Part shown: in pieces, positions 1-10,479 of the stretch
Layout: each line of letters opens with the position of its first letter
Position numbering within the stretch: position 1 is the stretch's first letter
Origin: Adiantum capillus-veneris
Taxonomy: Eukaryota > Streptophyta > Polypodiopsida > Polypodiales > Pteridaceae
Direction of reading: 5' to 3'
DNA: 64,000 bases
Assembly: GCA_014529385.2 (NCBI GenBank)
Contig: CM043965.1
Coordinates: forward strand, 67,991,190-68,055,189
Translations under genes and position numbers: made by a program
Notes under the pieces: generated by a model
What the model was told of the DNA's origin: nothing
Database searches by the model: none
Seen by the model: only the letters and a program-made list of their open reading frames with translations

Positions 1-376
1 GGATTGGAGACAGGACCTATATCTTCTTACATGATGTGCAAAGTGTGTTTTATTTAAGGGAGGATTTCTCCCTAGCTATTATTTCCAGAGTCCAAGAGGA
101 GAGGAGTGGATTTGTTTCAGAGGATAGTAGTGATGATGAGGCAATGGAAACATCCAGCAATCCAATGGAATGCCTTCGAAGATGCTTTGAGAAAGCTGAA
201 AAATACAAGGAGACACTACCTGATGAAGCCACCTTCCAAGCAATAAGACAAAGCCTAAGACCATCGAAAAGTAACAAAGAAGTGGAGGATTGGTTTAACC
301 ATTCAGGTCAGGGGTCAACTACATCTGTAGACCTGTGGCAAGAAAACCTCTTTCTGCAGGATGAGAGCTTCATGGT

Positions 377-432
<56 letters not shown>

Positions 433-888
433 GTGTCATTTCTGACATTGTATGTGCAGTCTTGGATTGCTGACAAGGATGACTTCCTTCGGCGCCGGAC
501 AAGAGAGTATCGAGGAAGGGATGCGGCCCTAGCACAGTACCTTTTAAAGCTCTGTGAGTCGCCGATAGTAGTTTTTCACAATTCCATGTCACAAGAGGGT
601 TCAATAGCAACTTACACATTCAAGACACTATCACGCTTCTTGGGTGGACCGGTGCTGCCCAAAAGTGCAGATAAAGTCATTCTTGTGGACAAAGTGTTTG
701 CTAGAGATTGTTTTGGTTACTGCCCAGGCTATACAGGTGGTCGGGCAGCGTATTACTACACCTACACAGCAATGGCACTAGCTCTTGGTAGACAAAACCC
801 AGATGAACTTTTAGAGTATGGCAAACATCTCATGATTCGTTACAAGGGTGACGTGCCAAAAAACAAAATTGAACCTACAAAATCTTGA
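1..888 (+). CDS. Unrecognised spliced protein gene, 5' end outside window
   Basis: The reading frame is open from the left edge, so the start lies outside the window. Exon A ends at 374 with ATG|GTAACT. An 85-bp intron (375-459) made mostly of CT repeats ends in TGTGCAG, and exon B runs 460-888. The join keeps frame at phase 0 and gives at least 265 residues. The first half has an acidic/serine patch (SEDSSDDEAME). The second half is rich in aromatic residues (CPGYTGG, AAYYYTYTAMAL) and ends ...NKIEPTKS. I do not recognise a family, and no signal peptide or membrane segment is evident. It converges on the transposase-like gene at 3801-952 with only 63 bp between their stop codons. That spacing would suit the two genes of one transposon, but this is inference. 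The intact splice and frame argue that it is or recently was a working gene. Confidence 0.6.
379..428. repeat. (CT)25 microsatellite inside intron
   Basis: A pure CT tract fills more than half of the 85-bp intron of the gene at 1-888. It lies between the GTAA donor and the TGTGCAG acceptor, where it would serve as an overlong polypyrimidine tract. Confidence 0.95.
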
Positions 889-951
889 TACACTTCAAGT
901 ACCAATTGTATAAGATCATGTATTACATAAATTTTGTACAATGTCATCCAC

Positions 952-3801
952 TCAGAGTATCTTTCTCCACTTGTGATTCACATACACCATTGTCTCTCTC
1001 CACCTTCGTTGACTTTCACGAGCTCCGGAGTTGTTGTATGCCATTGATCTTTTAGCTTTTTGTTGTTGTAAATGTCTGATGGCTTGTGCTGTTGCTGAAT
1101 TTGCCAAGACTTCTTTTGCCTGCATTCGATGAATGATTCTACGATAGAACCATTCAAATAGTTCTCTCAAACTGTTAGCCTTGATTCGAGAGCCACCATG
1201 TCGTGTGTGCCTGAAATAAGCATTTCTCGCCATGTAATGAGACTTTTCCATCCCTTGGGTATTCCATATTGCCGGGTTCCCATACTTCTGTATAAAATAT
1301 GGCAAATGATTGAAGATGATGTGCTGGATATGAAAACAGATTAGTTAGAATGTTTTACACTCACATATTTGCACATAAGAGAGAAAGAAATACATGATAA
1401 TACCATGTAGTGAGTAATCTGGGTGTCTGTCCATGCTGTCTTGAATGATTTTTTCAGAAGGTTGAGATTTTCCTTGAACTTGTTCATATCACCTTGTGAC
1501 CAGTCATCTTTGTCGCACATCAAAAATAGGATGTCTATTGATCGCCAAACCTCAGCCTTCGCGTTACGAGTAGTTGGTTCGTGGTCTTTGACTGCAATAT
1601 GTAGCTTTTTCCAGCTCTGATACTCTACCTTGCTAACATAAGATGTGTTATATATTTTTCCATGTTTTGTTAGCTTTGGATCTCTTGTACCTTGGGGCTT
1701 AGATAAAAACCTCCGTGCCTTCACCCACCGATGGATGGTTTGCATGGGACATCCTTCTCAGCAGTTGATCTCTTTTCATCCCGCTGGATTTTCACATTGC
1801 CACCATGAAGCCCCATATCCGACAGTACCATTTCTAAGCACTGCAAGGCTACTTGTCGTTCTGCAGAGTTCTTAATCTTCCAAGAAAACCCGATGTATAA
1901 GTAGACCAATTTCTCTACAATTCTACAAAGGGCATGCATTGTACAAATGTGGACATTCACAAGTGGTATTTTCAAAACTGGTCGAAAAGCAGGATCCTCA
2001 ATGTGACGTGTCGGAGCTTTTCTCCACCACTTTGGGTCCATGACCTTTGCAGGCTCCATGCAGAACAAACACGGGGACTTTGCCATTGCACCCATTCCAC
2101 AATTATACATGCACTTTAATGTTTTAAGGTCACCTGCAAGATGCCACTGAACTTGAAAGTCTCCCCTTCCATCTAGACGTAGTACCTCTCCCTGGTTAGT
2201 CTGTCGATCAATCAGCTCCGGAATATTAGTTCGATGGAACACCCAATATAGAATCTCATGATCTTCTTTCTTTACCTGCAACACAAAATAAATGAGACTT
2301 AAGTAGATCTGAACATTTGAGCTTACTTGAGAATATCGCTTACCTCAAACGCACCAAGCCACCATATGTTAGATTCTGATTGAACACTAAAATATAAAGG
2401 ATCATCACTGGGACACTTTGAGAGGGCTCTATTCATTAAAGTAATAGTAACACGCTCTAGCTTTTTCTCTTTAACAAGCTCACACTCATCCAGTTTTAAC
2501 ACAAAATGTAATAGTCCACGTGACTCTTCAAATGTGATGTTGTAAAACTCCACCATTCTCTTCTGTAGTATCCGCAGGTCCATAAAAATATTGTTGAACT
2601 CATCATATGCCATGTTCGCTCCATGGCCACTGTAAGTTGCTTTTATATGAAAGGGCTGTCCAAGATAGTCTCCCTGTGCCTCGTTAAGCTGAAGCCTCTC
2701 TTTCCAAACACTTGAGGCTGATGGTAGAAGTTTGGATTTTATACCCTTCCTAACAAAGATGGATGAGACAGAGTTTTGGATAGCCGAATATCCTCTTTTG
2801 CTTACACCAAGTGAATCAAGTGTGCCTTGTATCTCTTTTGCAGGCACTGAGTTCTCTGAAATAAAGCGGTCCACTACATTTCTTTGTAGAACCTTAAACT
2901 TCTTGTCATGTACTATATCTGCTGCCAGGCTTCTACTTATAAGTGGCTTCAATCTCTTTCCTATATTGGATTTGGGGTCAATGTTTTCCTTGTCAGGATA
3001 GATTGAGTCTCTACATGAAGACAATGCATAAGTAAATAACAGAAAATTTGCTTCACTAACACTATTTAGGCACATGAAAACAATGCATAACAAGAAAAAA
3101 CAAAGAGATTACTTAACTAAGACAATGTAGCCAACCAAGAAGCATCACCTTAATGCTCGGATTCTTTTCTTGAGACCTCCTGATGCAACCTGCAATGTTT
3201 CAAGATTGCGCAATTTCTTCTTTCGGATACGACCACCCAAGATGGTGTCCTTCATTTGACAACTTCGCACCTTTCCTTTCAGTTCTTGTACCTCTGTTTT
3301 ATGTTGCAAAATGGTAACCTGATCTGTAGAATGTAAATGTGAAAGGCGAACAATCTCACATTGTTGAGCTTGGAGAATGCTCTTGTAAGTTCCAGCTTCT
3401 CTTGTAAGTGATTTACAATAACCCAGAAGGCCATTTTCTCCATCACCAGCAAAGGTCAATAAGCTTGTAGGATTGACAAACGGTGGAGACGCATTAGTTA
3501 TTGGATTCTTAGGGTAGAGAGAGCCTCTCGTCCAGATATCTATGTGTTTAGCTCCTTGAGCTCTGAGCGTGTCTATGGAGGAGGGAGGTATATGTGTGTT
3601 TGTTTTACTGCGCTTAATCAATGGTTGGTACTCATTGTCCAAATCAATGTGAAGGTGATATTTGGCTCGTTTGTGGGTAACATTTGTGCCATTTGAGGAG
3701 TGCGCCATTAGCCAAATGTGCAGGTTTAATGGAAAGTGAATAGCGGCTGCGGATTCGTCCCTCCATGTTAGCCTCATTCCCTCCGTATTGACGTTGTTCA
3801 T
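952..3801 (-). pseudogene. RAG1-like zinc-binding DDE transposase family gene, 4 exons, one frameshift
   Basis: Exons on the minus strand are 3801-3149, 3010-2344, 2275-1404 and 1323-952. All three introns (138, 68 and 80 bp) are GT-AG and join in frame. The product is about 850 aa. The N-terminal exon has a basic, coiled-coil-like end. The later exons carry LDECEL (candidate first catalytic Asp), SPCLFC (CxxC), then across the last junction M|HIIFNH (HxxxxH) followed by NTQGMEKSHYMAR (candidate catalytic Glu). The CxxC...HxxxxH...E order matches the RAG1/Transib core and a large transposase-derived family I recall from cnidarians and fish. Where I expect the second Asp before LH, this copy reads HICTMH, so that residue seems replaced. 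One base is missing near 1746 (frame change between KDVP and MQTIHRW). The protein is either a dead transposase or a domesticated one. The family assignment is from motif order, not a search. Confidence 0.6.
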
Positions 3802-4053
3802 TCAATGCAACTAAAAAGAGGATTATCCCTCAATCACTACGAACGAATGTTCAGAGGGGTAAGGAATCTACTTAAAGTACACTTTTTGAAGTTTTACTAT
3901 GAAAGACCCAGCTCTTTTATTTGTCATTTTTTCTAGAGAGAGAGTGCAAAAAATACATTTTCTTAGAAAGCCCTCCAAATGACCTCCGAAATTTCCTAAT
4001 GACTCTAGGGCTATCTATCTTTCCATTGCACACTAAGTAACACACTCTCTATT
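3802..4053. other. Intergenic stretch, nothing recognised
   Basis: This is the region upstream of the transposase-like gene. It contains a short GA run and AT-rich sequence. I see no terminal inverted repeat that I could pair with the left side of the two-gene cluster. Confidence 0.5.
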
Positions 4054-4392
4054 GTGTTCCTTGAGCTTACTTTGTATTCTCCAAGCTATGTGTGTTTCTC
4101 AGCAACCCTAATTCCAACAGCTTTTCATGTGAGCCTACTTAAGCCCTACAAAGGAGAGCCTCCAAATAAACCAATTATTGAAGACCCTCCCGAGATCGAA
4201 GACCAAGAAGAGGTACTACAACCCGAAGCTATCCTTCGGCATGAAGACAAGGTACTGCGACATGGTATGATTATACAACGGTATTTTATTAAGTTAAAAA
4301 ATTATCCTTTTGAAGATGCTAGATGGATGCAAGGAATCCAGCTTAACGATAGTATGAACCTTGTCAACGCTTACAATGCTACATTAGAGTAA
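4054..4392 (+). pseudogene. Ty3 integrase C-terminus with chromodomain-like tail, fragment
   Basis: The frame reads FHVSLLKPYKGEPP, then PPEIEDQEE, then PEAILRHEDKVLRHG, IIQRYFIKLKNYPFED and AYNATLE before the stop. FHVSLLKPY is the typical end of the integrase C-terminal region of plant Ty3 elements. The following RYxIKxKNYPxEDARW block has the shape of a chromodomain-type tail. Nothing of RT or the integrase core lies upstream, so this is a 5'-truncated relic. The sequence after the stop (from about 4,393) is presumably the element's 3' untranslated region and LTR, but I found no second LTR copy. Confidence 0.8.
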
Positions 4393-5202
4393 GCAAATGT
4401 ACATGTTTCTTTTAAATGATCAATGTTTTTGTCTTATAAGACTAATTCTCTCTTTATTCTGCACAAATTTAAGTAGTATTCATACTAAGAATCATGTTTG
4501 TGATGACGACGTCTCTCAAACACCACGTATAATTTGTCACTCTACTTGGGAGGTTGAAATGGACTATAGAGCAGACATGCTTGCAGCAGCTATGTCTCCC
4601 AAGCACCAAATGGATTAGTCATCCATCTTGGAATGATGTCGTAGGGTAAAAGGGATCCTCTACCCGCTAAGACAAATTGACTAATGACTATGGATTTATC
4701 TCTTTTACCTCATAGTCGAGGATGACTATGATTTCAAGAGAGAGGTAATTTTCATAAAATCTAATATCTAACCAACCCAAATGATTTTCTCATATTAAAC
4801 TGGTCATTTAATGTCGGATAATAAACGGTAACAAGCGTTAGAATATAGACACGTGCTTATGGATCTGTTTCAACACGTGGCCAATGGTAAAGGGGTCTAA
4901 ATGAGAGATGGTCTATCAAAGAGTAATGCTATCTAATGGAGCTTAAAAGACCTTAGGGTTAGCTTCATTAAAGACCTCCAAAAAGTTAGTGTTAAAAAGC
5001 TAGGGCTAACCTTGAGGTGGGAATTGTACCCAAGCATGATGTGCTAAGACGCTTAAAGTGGTTGTGGGAACCTTGCCCAAATCTTGAGGTGAATTTTTAT
5101 GCTTAAATGACTAAGGTTTTTGAAATGTTGAATTCAAAGATAAGTTCTCAAGAGACATGAATGTACCATGCTTGATTGAATAAGTCCTTGAAGTATTCCA
5201 TT
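4393..5202. other. Probable retroelement 3' flank, no gene
   Basis: The sequence follows directly on the Ty3 tail and has no convincing coding frame. It may include the element's 3' LTR, but a partner copy is not visible in this window. Confidence 0.35.
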
Positions 5203-5332
5203 CCACCAAATGACTTAATAAGCATAAAAGACACATGTTCAAATGATCCTCCACATGTGGCCCTCACCCACCAAATGACTTAATAAGCATAAAAGACACA
5301 TGTTCAAATGATCCTCCACATGTGGCCCTCAC
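5203..5332. repeat. 65-bp perfect tandem duplication
   Basis: The unit at 5203-5267 (beginning CCACCAAATGACTTAATAAG) is repeated immediately at 5268-5332 without a visible mismatch. The perfect identity suggests a recent duplication. Confidence 0.95.
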
Positions 5333-5463
5333 GATGTGTTTGAATGCTATTTGATAGGTTTTAAAGGGGTCCAATGAGATTTGAATACATAAAAATAAAT
5401 AATTAAGTTCTTTCTCCCAAAGAGGAAAAAGAGGATACATGTTTAAAGGAAATAATAAAATAA

Positions 5464-5466
<3 letters not shown>

Positions 5467-5532
<66 letters not shown>

Positions 5533-5560
5533 AAGCATGAGAGGAGGGTATACTCTCCCC

Positions 5561-5591
<31 letters not shown>

Positions 5592-5594
5592 ACA
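5467..5594. repeat. Compound microsatellite (GA)32 ... C21 (CA)9
   Basis: A (GA)n tract spans 5467-5530. A 26-bp spacer follows, then a run of about 21 C (5557-5577) that passes directly into (CA)n to 5594. The low-complexity open frames across it are artefacts. Confidence 0.95.
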
Positions 5595-6294
5595 TTCTCT
5601 CATTGTGTGGAGTGCAAAATGCACGAGCTCCGTCTCCTTCTCCAAGTTTGTTAAGAAGTGGAAAGCCTACACCAACACTCTTGGCTATGGAATGCAAATC
5701 CAACCAAGAGCCATGCTTCAATGCTTAAGCTTTCCATCTTCTTCATCCTCATTACTATGCTATTATGCTATGCTAAGCAAGAAGAGTGATGATAAGTGAG
5801 GAACTATTTCTTTCTCCTATCAAATGTTTCTTCTTTCTCTTCCCTACCCTCATTCTCCGCTGGCTCTCTGCACCTTCCAAGGTGTTTGAGGCCTTGAAAC
5901 TGAGGCTTGGGATACTTAATTCTTTTTGAAAAGTTTATGTTAAGCTCATGATGCATGAAGCTTTCCATCTTCATAGCATCACCAAGGTCACAAGGAACAC
6001 AAAGATTGTATTGTAACAAAGTCTCTCTTGATGGGAGAATCTATATTACAAACGTCTTTTGGAGGGGGGACCAGCTCCAAGTAAATCTTGTCCTCACTTA
6101 TTGTCAGGTTCTCTAATACTCTCTCTCTTGCAAAAGTATTGTTCATGCCAAGTTAATTAAGTACTATGTTTATGTTGCTACCATCAATTAAGTTCACCCT
6201 CCAAGTTCTCAAAGTAATCTCACAAAACTGCTCTCTATAATTCTCTTAATTCCTCTATTCTCAAAGTTCATAAGCCATTTGCATTACAGTGCAA
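5595..6294. other. No gene recognised
   Basis: AT-rich sequence without a coding frame that reads like protein. It leads into the palindrome array. Confidence 0.4.
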
Positions 6295-6462
6295 GTTATG
6301 GTCAATACAAGCTTGTATCTAGCCCAATTTTTGTCTTTTGGCACTTTTTAGCGCAAATGTGCTCCAAATGCAATGAATTTTGGCTAGGGACTTCTTTTAT
6401 GCTCTAGGACACTAGGGTATACTCAGATGTCTGATTTGTTGACCCAGATCTAGCCCCTAAGT

Positions 6463-6480
6463 CATCATACATGTATGATG
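6463..6480. repeat. 18-bp perfect palindrome (array member)
   Basis: CATCATACATGTATGATG reads identically on both strands. The next bases outward (GT...TC) break the symmetry. Confidence 0.95.
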
Positions 6481-7155
6481 TCTTTTAGCTCAGATTTCAC
6501 TTATATTTCTACCCAAGGTACTCCTTGATGCATACAACAAGAATATGTGATCACAACAAATTTTGGAAATAAAATTGATGAAAATCGCTACTTTTTCACC
6601 TTTACCTTCTTGTATCTGCAAAAATCTATTTAAATTCAAAAATATGAGTCCAAATGATATGAAATTTTGCAAACAAGCTTAAATCATCATTTCCCAACCT
6701 CCTGTGTGGTCAAATGTGCAATTGGAGCTTCAGACCTTGCATTGTGATATTACACACATATGATGTCTATGTGCTCAGAATCATCCCAAATTTGGTCTAA
6801 AAGCTTGTTTTGTGGTGTTAAACATCCTGGTATGCTCTAATTTCAACTTTGGTCCCTAAAATTTCCCTTTAGACATCATATATGTATGATATCTAACTAG
6901 TCAGTTTGAAGTGAAATTCACGTCAGAAGTTCCTCACTGCACTGACAATTCACATCAACTTTCGGAATTGAAATCTAATACTTTTTGTGCTAGATATGGT
7001 CAATACAAGCACTCACTTTGCCTAGATGTGTCTTGTGGTATTTACAAGCCCAAAAATGTTTTAAATTCAATAAAATTTGACCCATTTTCTTTTTAAATGC
7101 TATAGATCACAAGGGTGCACTCATATGTATCTTTTTACCCAAAATTTGGCCTCTA

Positions 7156-7179
7156 AGACATCATACAAGTATGATGTCT
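7156..7179. repeat. 11-bp-arm palindrome (array member)
   Basis: The arms AGACATCATAC and GTATGATGTCT are perfect complements around a 2-base centre (AA). This is the longest symmetric member in copy 1. Confidence 0.95.
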
Positions 7180-7444
7180 AGGTGGTTAGAATGGACTTAT
7201 GTTTATAACCAAGGTGCCTCTTGAAGTGTACAACAAGAAGTTATGTGATCACATCAAAATTTGGATGTCAAAATTGCACAAAATTATCTCTTTAGACAAG
7301 GAAATCCCACGAAAGAGTAAAATCCCTCTTATACTCAATCTATAAGCCCAGATAAAATGAAACTTGGTGTATGTGCTCAGCATAACATGCAAAAGATAAG
7401 TATAATGTCAAAAGTTCACTTTTGCTGCTAGAATTACCCTTCAG

Positions 7445-7464
7445 ACATCATACGCGTATGATGT
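7445..7464. repeat. 20-bp perfect palindrome with CGCG centre (array member)
   Basis: The site is ACATCATACG followed by its complement CGTATGATGT. The arms match the other members, while the central four bases differ between members (CATG, TATG, CAAG, CGCG). Confidence 0.95.
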
Positions 7465-7760
7465 TTGCTGATGTTTTTTTGGTTAAAATTCATTCACAAG
7501 AATCCCCAAGTCTTTAGCATTGGTTTTCAAGCACTTTACCAATTTCATGCAAAAATGTGCTCAGAATCACAAGTTTCTATTTTTTCCATTTTTGACACTC
7601 CGTTTTTTGTCTTTTGGGTGTCAAGAGTTGGACAAAACTCTAGTCTCAATATGTACCTAGGGTAAAACTACCTTTTGAACATTATGATGCGGTCAATTTT
7701 TCAAATTTGGTCTCCAGATGCCTCTCGAGACACCAGATGCGTATTATGTCCAAGTTTACA

Positions 7761-8136
7761 GAATTGTAATTTCTCTACACATACCTCTTGCTCATGCCCT
7801 CTTATATGCACAACACCAACAAGTCATGCAAAAATGTCAACAGAAACTTGTTTATAGCATTTATTTCCTCAAAAGCAGACTTTTTCAATGATTATAAATG
7901 CAAACAAGCACTTTGGAAAATAAATCAATGAATAGCTCTAAATCAGAATTAGATCACTTACCTAAAGCTACTCCTACTAAAATTAAAAGGTATTCCTAAT
8001 GGCTTCAAAAAATTTGAAAGGTGCTCTTAATTCAAAGATTCCACTCAAAAACAAGAAAGCACGTAATGACAAACAATAACGAAGCACATAGATTTGCAAC
8101 AATATTACCTAAGAAAGATGAATACAACATTGCACG

Positions 8137-8139
<3 letters not shown>
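7761..8139. other. No gene recognised
   Basis: AT-rich, non-coding sequence to the right of the palindrome array. Confidence 0.4.

Positions 8140-8184
<45 letters not shown>
8140..8184. repeat. (GA)n microsatellite
   Basis: An AG/GA tract of about 22 units. The open frame across it is low complexity (RERERE) and not a gene. Confidence 0.95.
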
Positions 8185-8189
<5 letters not shown>

Positions 8190-8279
8190 CAAGAAAAACG
8201 TTAAAAGAGAACTTAGAAAAAAACGCTAAAGGAAAAATGAAAGAGCAAAAAAAGACCTATTTATATGGACACAAAAGGT

Positions 8280-8358
8280 CTTTTGACTTTCCATCTTCAT
8301 TTGTCCTTTGACTTTCCACCTTCATTCGTTTTTTGACGTTCCATCTTCATCTGTCTTT
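8280..8358. repeat. Three imperfect ~26-29-bp tandem units
   Basis: The core TTTTGACTTTCCATCTTCAT recurs three times with small changes (GACTTTCCACC, GACGTTCCATC). Confidence 0.8.
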
Positions 8359-8633
8359 TTCATGTTTTAAACTCACCCTTCACTTATGCACTTAATATGT
8401 TTTGAAAGAATTTTTAGTTTTGCGAGATTGGGGAGACCTAATCCTACACATCATATGGGGTTTTACATTTATGAGTAGAAAAACGCTTCAAATGCCACAC
8501 ACAGACTAGCAAACGCTATATCACCTCACAAATCACTCAACCACCAACTACTACTCTAATCTATAATACTACAAATCCTAACTAAATCTATCTAGTCGCA
8601 GACCCTCGACAAGACACACGCTTCTTGGCTATC

Positions 8634-9098
8634 CCATTAGGAACAGGATGGGGTCTAGGAGGGCCTCTTTATTTGCCATGAGATTATGGAAGTGATTAAC
8701 ATTTTTGACGAATAGGTGCATGCCATGTGTGCAAGAATGGTCGGTGTGTAAGAGAGGTGTAAGAGTGGTCAAAGGATACACCTTTTCCCCAAAAAAGGAA
8801 TGGACAACTTTATGTTTTTTGGCCTTTCATAACTCCTACATACGATCTCTTATTTGAGAGGAGATTATAGATCTGTAATCTACATGCCGAGCTCTTTTTG
8901 TAGATATATTACATGATATGGTTTTGCCCGCTAGACTTTAAATTTCATTTTGGGGGAAAATTTTGAATTCAAATAAACTAGCCGTTTTTCTTGCTTGAAT
9001 TCAAAAGATGTCCTTTGATTGATTTCTTAATACTACACGTTTGACTCTCTTAAATTGCCAAATAAAGAGGTCCTCCAAGACCCCATTCTCTTCCTAAT
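8634..9098. repeat. Imperfect inverted repeat, possible MITE or decayed TIR element
   Basis: The left arm at about 8634-8682 (CATTAGGAACAGGATGGGGT...CCTCTTTATTTG) is matched in inverted orientation by the right arm at about 9053-9098 (CAAATAAAGAGG...ACCCCATTCT...TAATG), with several mismatches. The 370-bp interior has no coding frame. The size and structure fit a miniature inverted-repeat element, but I could not define target duplications. Confidence 0.5.
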
Positions 9099-9177
9099 GC
9101 ACTTGATCTCGAAATAACCTATTCTAGATCCACTTAAGAAAAATGCTTTCTTTAGCCAAAATTAAAGTAAGCAACCA

Positions 9178-9265
9178 TCACACGAGTGCTAGTAGGATTA
9201 CATATTCAGTTCTTTGTGTCCTCACACGAGTGCTAGTAGGATTACATATTCAGTTCTTTGTGTCC
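9178..9265. repeat. 44-bp perfect tandem duplication
   Basis: The unit TCACACGAGTGCTAG...TTTGTGTCC at 9178-9221 is repeated at 9222-9265. The second copy abuts the primer-binding-site-like sequence. Confidence 0.95.
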
Positions 9266-9281
9266 TCGACAACGGCGCCAA
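9264..9281 (-). other. Primer-binding-site-like sequence (tRNA-Asp type), minus strand
   Basis: Read on the minus strand it is TGGCGCCGTTGTCGAGGA. This closely resembles the TGGCGCCGTTGCCGGGGA primer-binding site used by Athila/Tat-type Ty3 elements (two differences as I recall that site). An LTR would then lie to the right of 9285 and the element body to the left. No coding remains are visible there, so this would be a relic or a non-autonomous element. Confidence 0.5.
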
Positions 9282-9285
9282 AGCT

Positions 9286-10479
9286 ATGGGAGCAAACCAC
9301 AACCCCTATGAAGTGCATGCAACACTACATAGATCAACATAATGTCAATTGAGGACAAAGACGACATGATAGGCACACAAAGGAAGTCTCTTTAGCTTGT
9401 CATGATGAGACCATCCCACCCATACAACACTTTGAAAGGCTAACTAAACCACAATTTGGAATCTCACTGCTCTCAACTACACCATCCAGCTGACATACAC
9501 ACATACGGAAGGAAACTCACCAAACCATTCCACAATCCTATGAAACTTAAGGAACACCATCCCCTCACTAGCATACACCTGTTCCAAAGTGTCTATACTC
9601 AAAATCCTCACTCTAGACCCATTTGTGAAAAACATGTATGAAGACAGAGTGAAATTTCTGAAGTGCCTAAAACTGAAGTTTATGAGTACCTATGTGTAGA
9701 TTATGTTTCCATGATTCTAATGAGTACTTGCATGCAAAAAACATGCATCATTTGGTATACTTACAACAACCACAAATAGCTTGTAGATACGCGAGCACTT
9801 ATGCTTAATCTAGCATGGAATGTTTGGTGTTGTCGCGTAGCTCTTGCCGAGTCTAGCATGATGGTGCAGTCAAAGCTCCAATTCTATGAGCGAGCGAGGA
9901 GTAGCACGAGAATGAAGCTCACACTCTCTCTTTCTCTCTCACACACAGTTGATGGCAGCTCAAAACTTTGATTATGTTAAAAGTTCCCCTTACAAAATGA
10001 CCTAGGTACCTTATATACTAAGGCCACCATAGGTTAAATCTAGAATAGAGTTCAAAGAGTAAAATGGCTTTGTATTTACAATTTGGAAGTGCCATTGCAC
10101 CTCGGCTTTTGCAAATAGATGTCGTACTGTTGACCCACGGGTCAACAAAAGCCTACCATAGGTGGTCAAAGTGGACAATGTGTGCATGATATTGGTCCCA
10201 CTGACACTGATTAAAAAAAAGCTTGTTGTAGTGGCCCCTTGTCTTTGGTGTTTGGCTTTATTGATAGAGTGTAATCACAGATAGAGCTCACTAGATGGAT
10301 ATCCAGCTCAAAGATCCTCAACCATGGTAGAATGATTGACCATGTCCAATAACTGACCAAAGGGTTCTACATTGTCTAGTTCAATGACCCTATTGCAACT
10401 CACAAAATCCTAGCCAAAGCCCATTGTACCTCAATCGCTCCCCCATTTGCATCTTATCATGGAACCCGTCCTTCAAATT
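9286..10479. other. Possible LTR relic and intergenic sequence, no gene
   Basis: If the minus-strand primer site at 9264-9281 is real, an LTR should begin here, but I found no second copy to delimit it. There is a short CT/CA-rich stretch near 9920-9950. No protein-like frame is present. Confidence 0.35.

Larger units (their letters stand above)
6295..7760 (-). repeat. Palindrome-bearing tandem repeat array, copy 1
   Basis: Six palindromic or near-palindromic sites of the form GACATCATA-n4-TATGATGTC are centred near 6471, 6758, 6882, 7167, 7454 and 7739. Neighbouring centres are about 286 or about 125 bp apart. The flanks also repeat with a period near 696 bp: GGTCAATACAAG recurs at about 6300 and 6996, and ACAACAAGAA...TATGTGATCACA at about 6535 and 7231. 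The region is collinear and inverted relative to 55,390-56,190, so it is drawn here on the minus strand. It has no coding frame. It is most likely the untranslated or terminal part of a retroelement related to E1. Confidence 0.8.

Noticed and set aside
952-3801. Firm assignment to the Transib superfamily
   Set aside because: The zinc and Glu motifs fit, but the second Asp is not where expected and no Transib-type termini or target duplication could be seen.
5264-5728. Open frames rich in Ser-Leu or Gly/Pro across the compound repeat
   Set aside because: They are translations of (GA)n, poly(C) and (CA)n; the same happens at 20.2-20.9, 32.2-33.0 and 30.9-31.1 kb.
6295-7760. A CRISPR array because of regularly spaced palindromic repeats
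   Set aside because: Spacing is 125-286 bp with related spacers, repeats are degenerate dyads, and the context is a plant retroelement.
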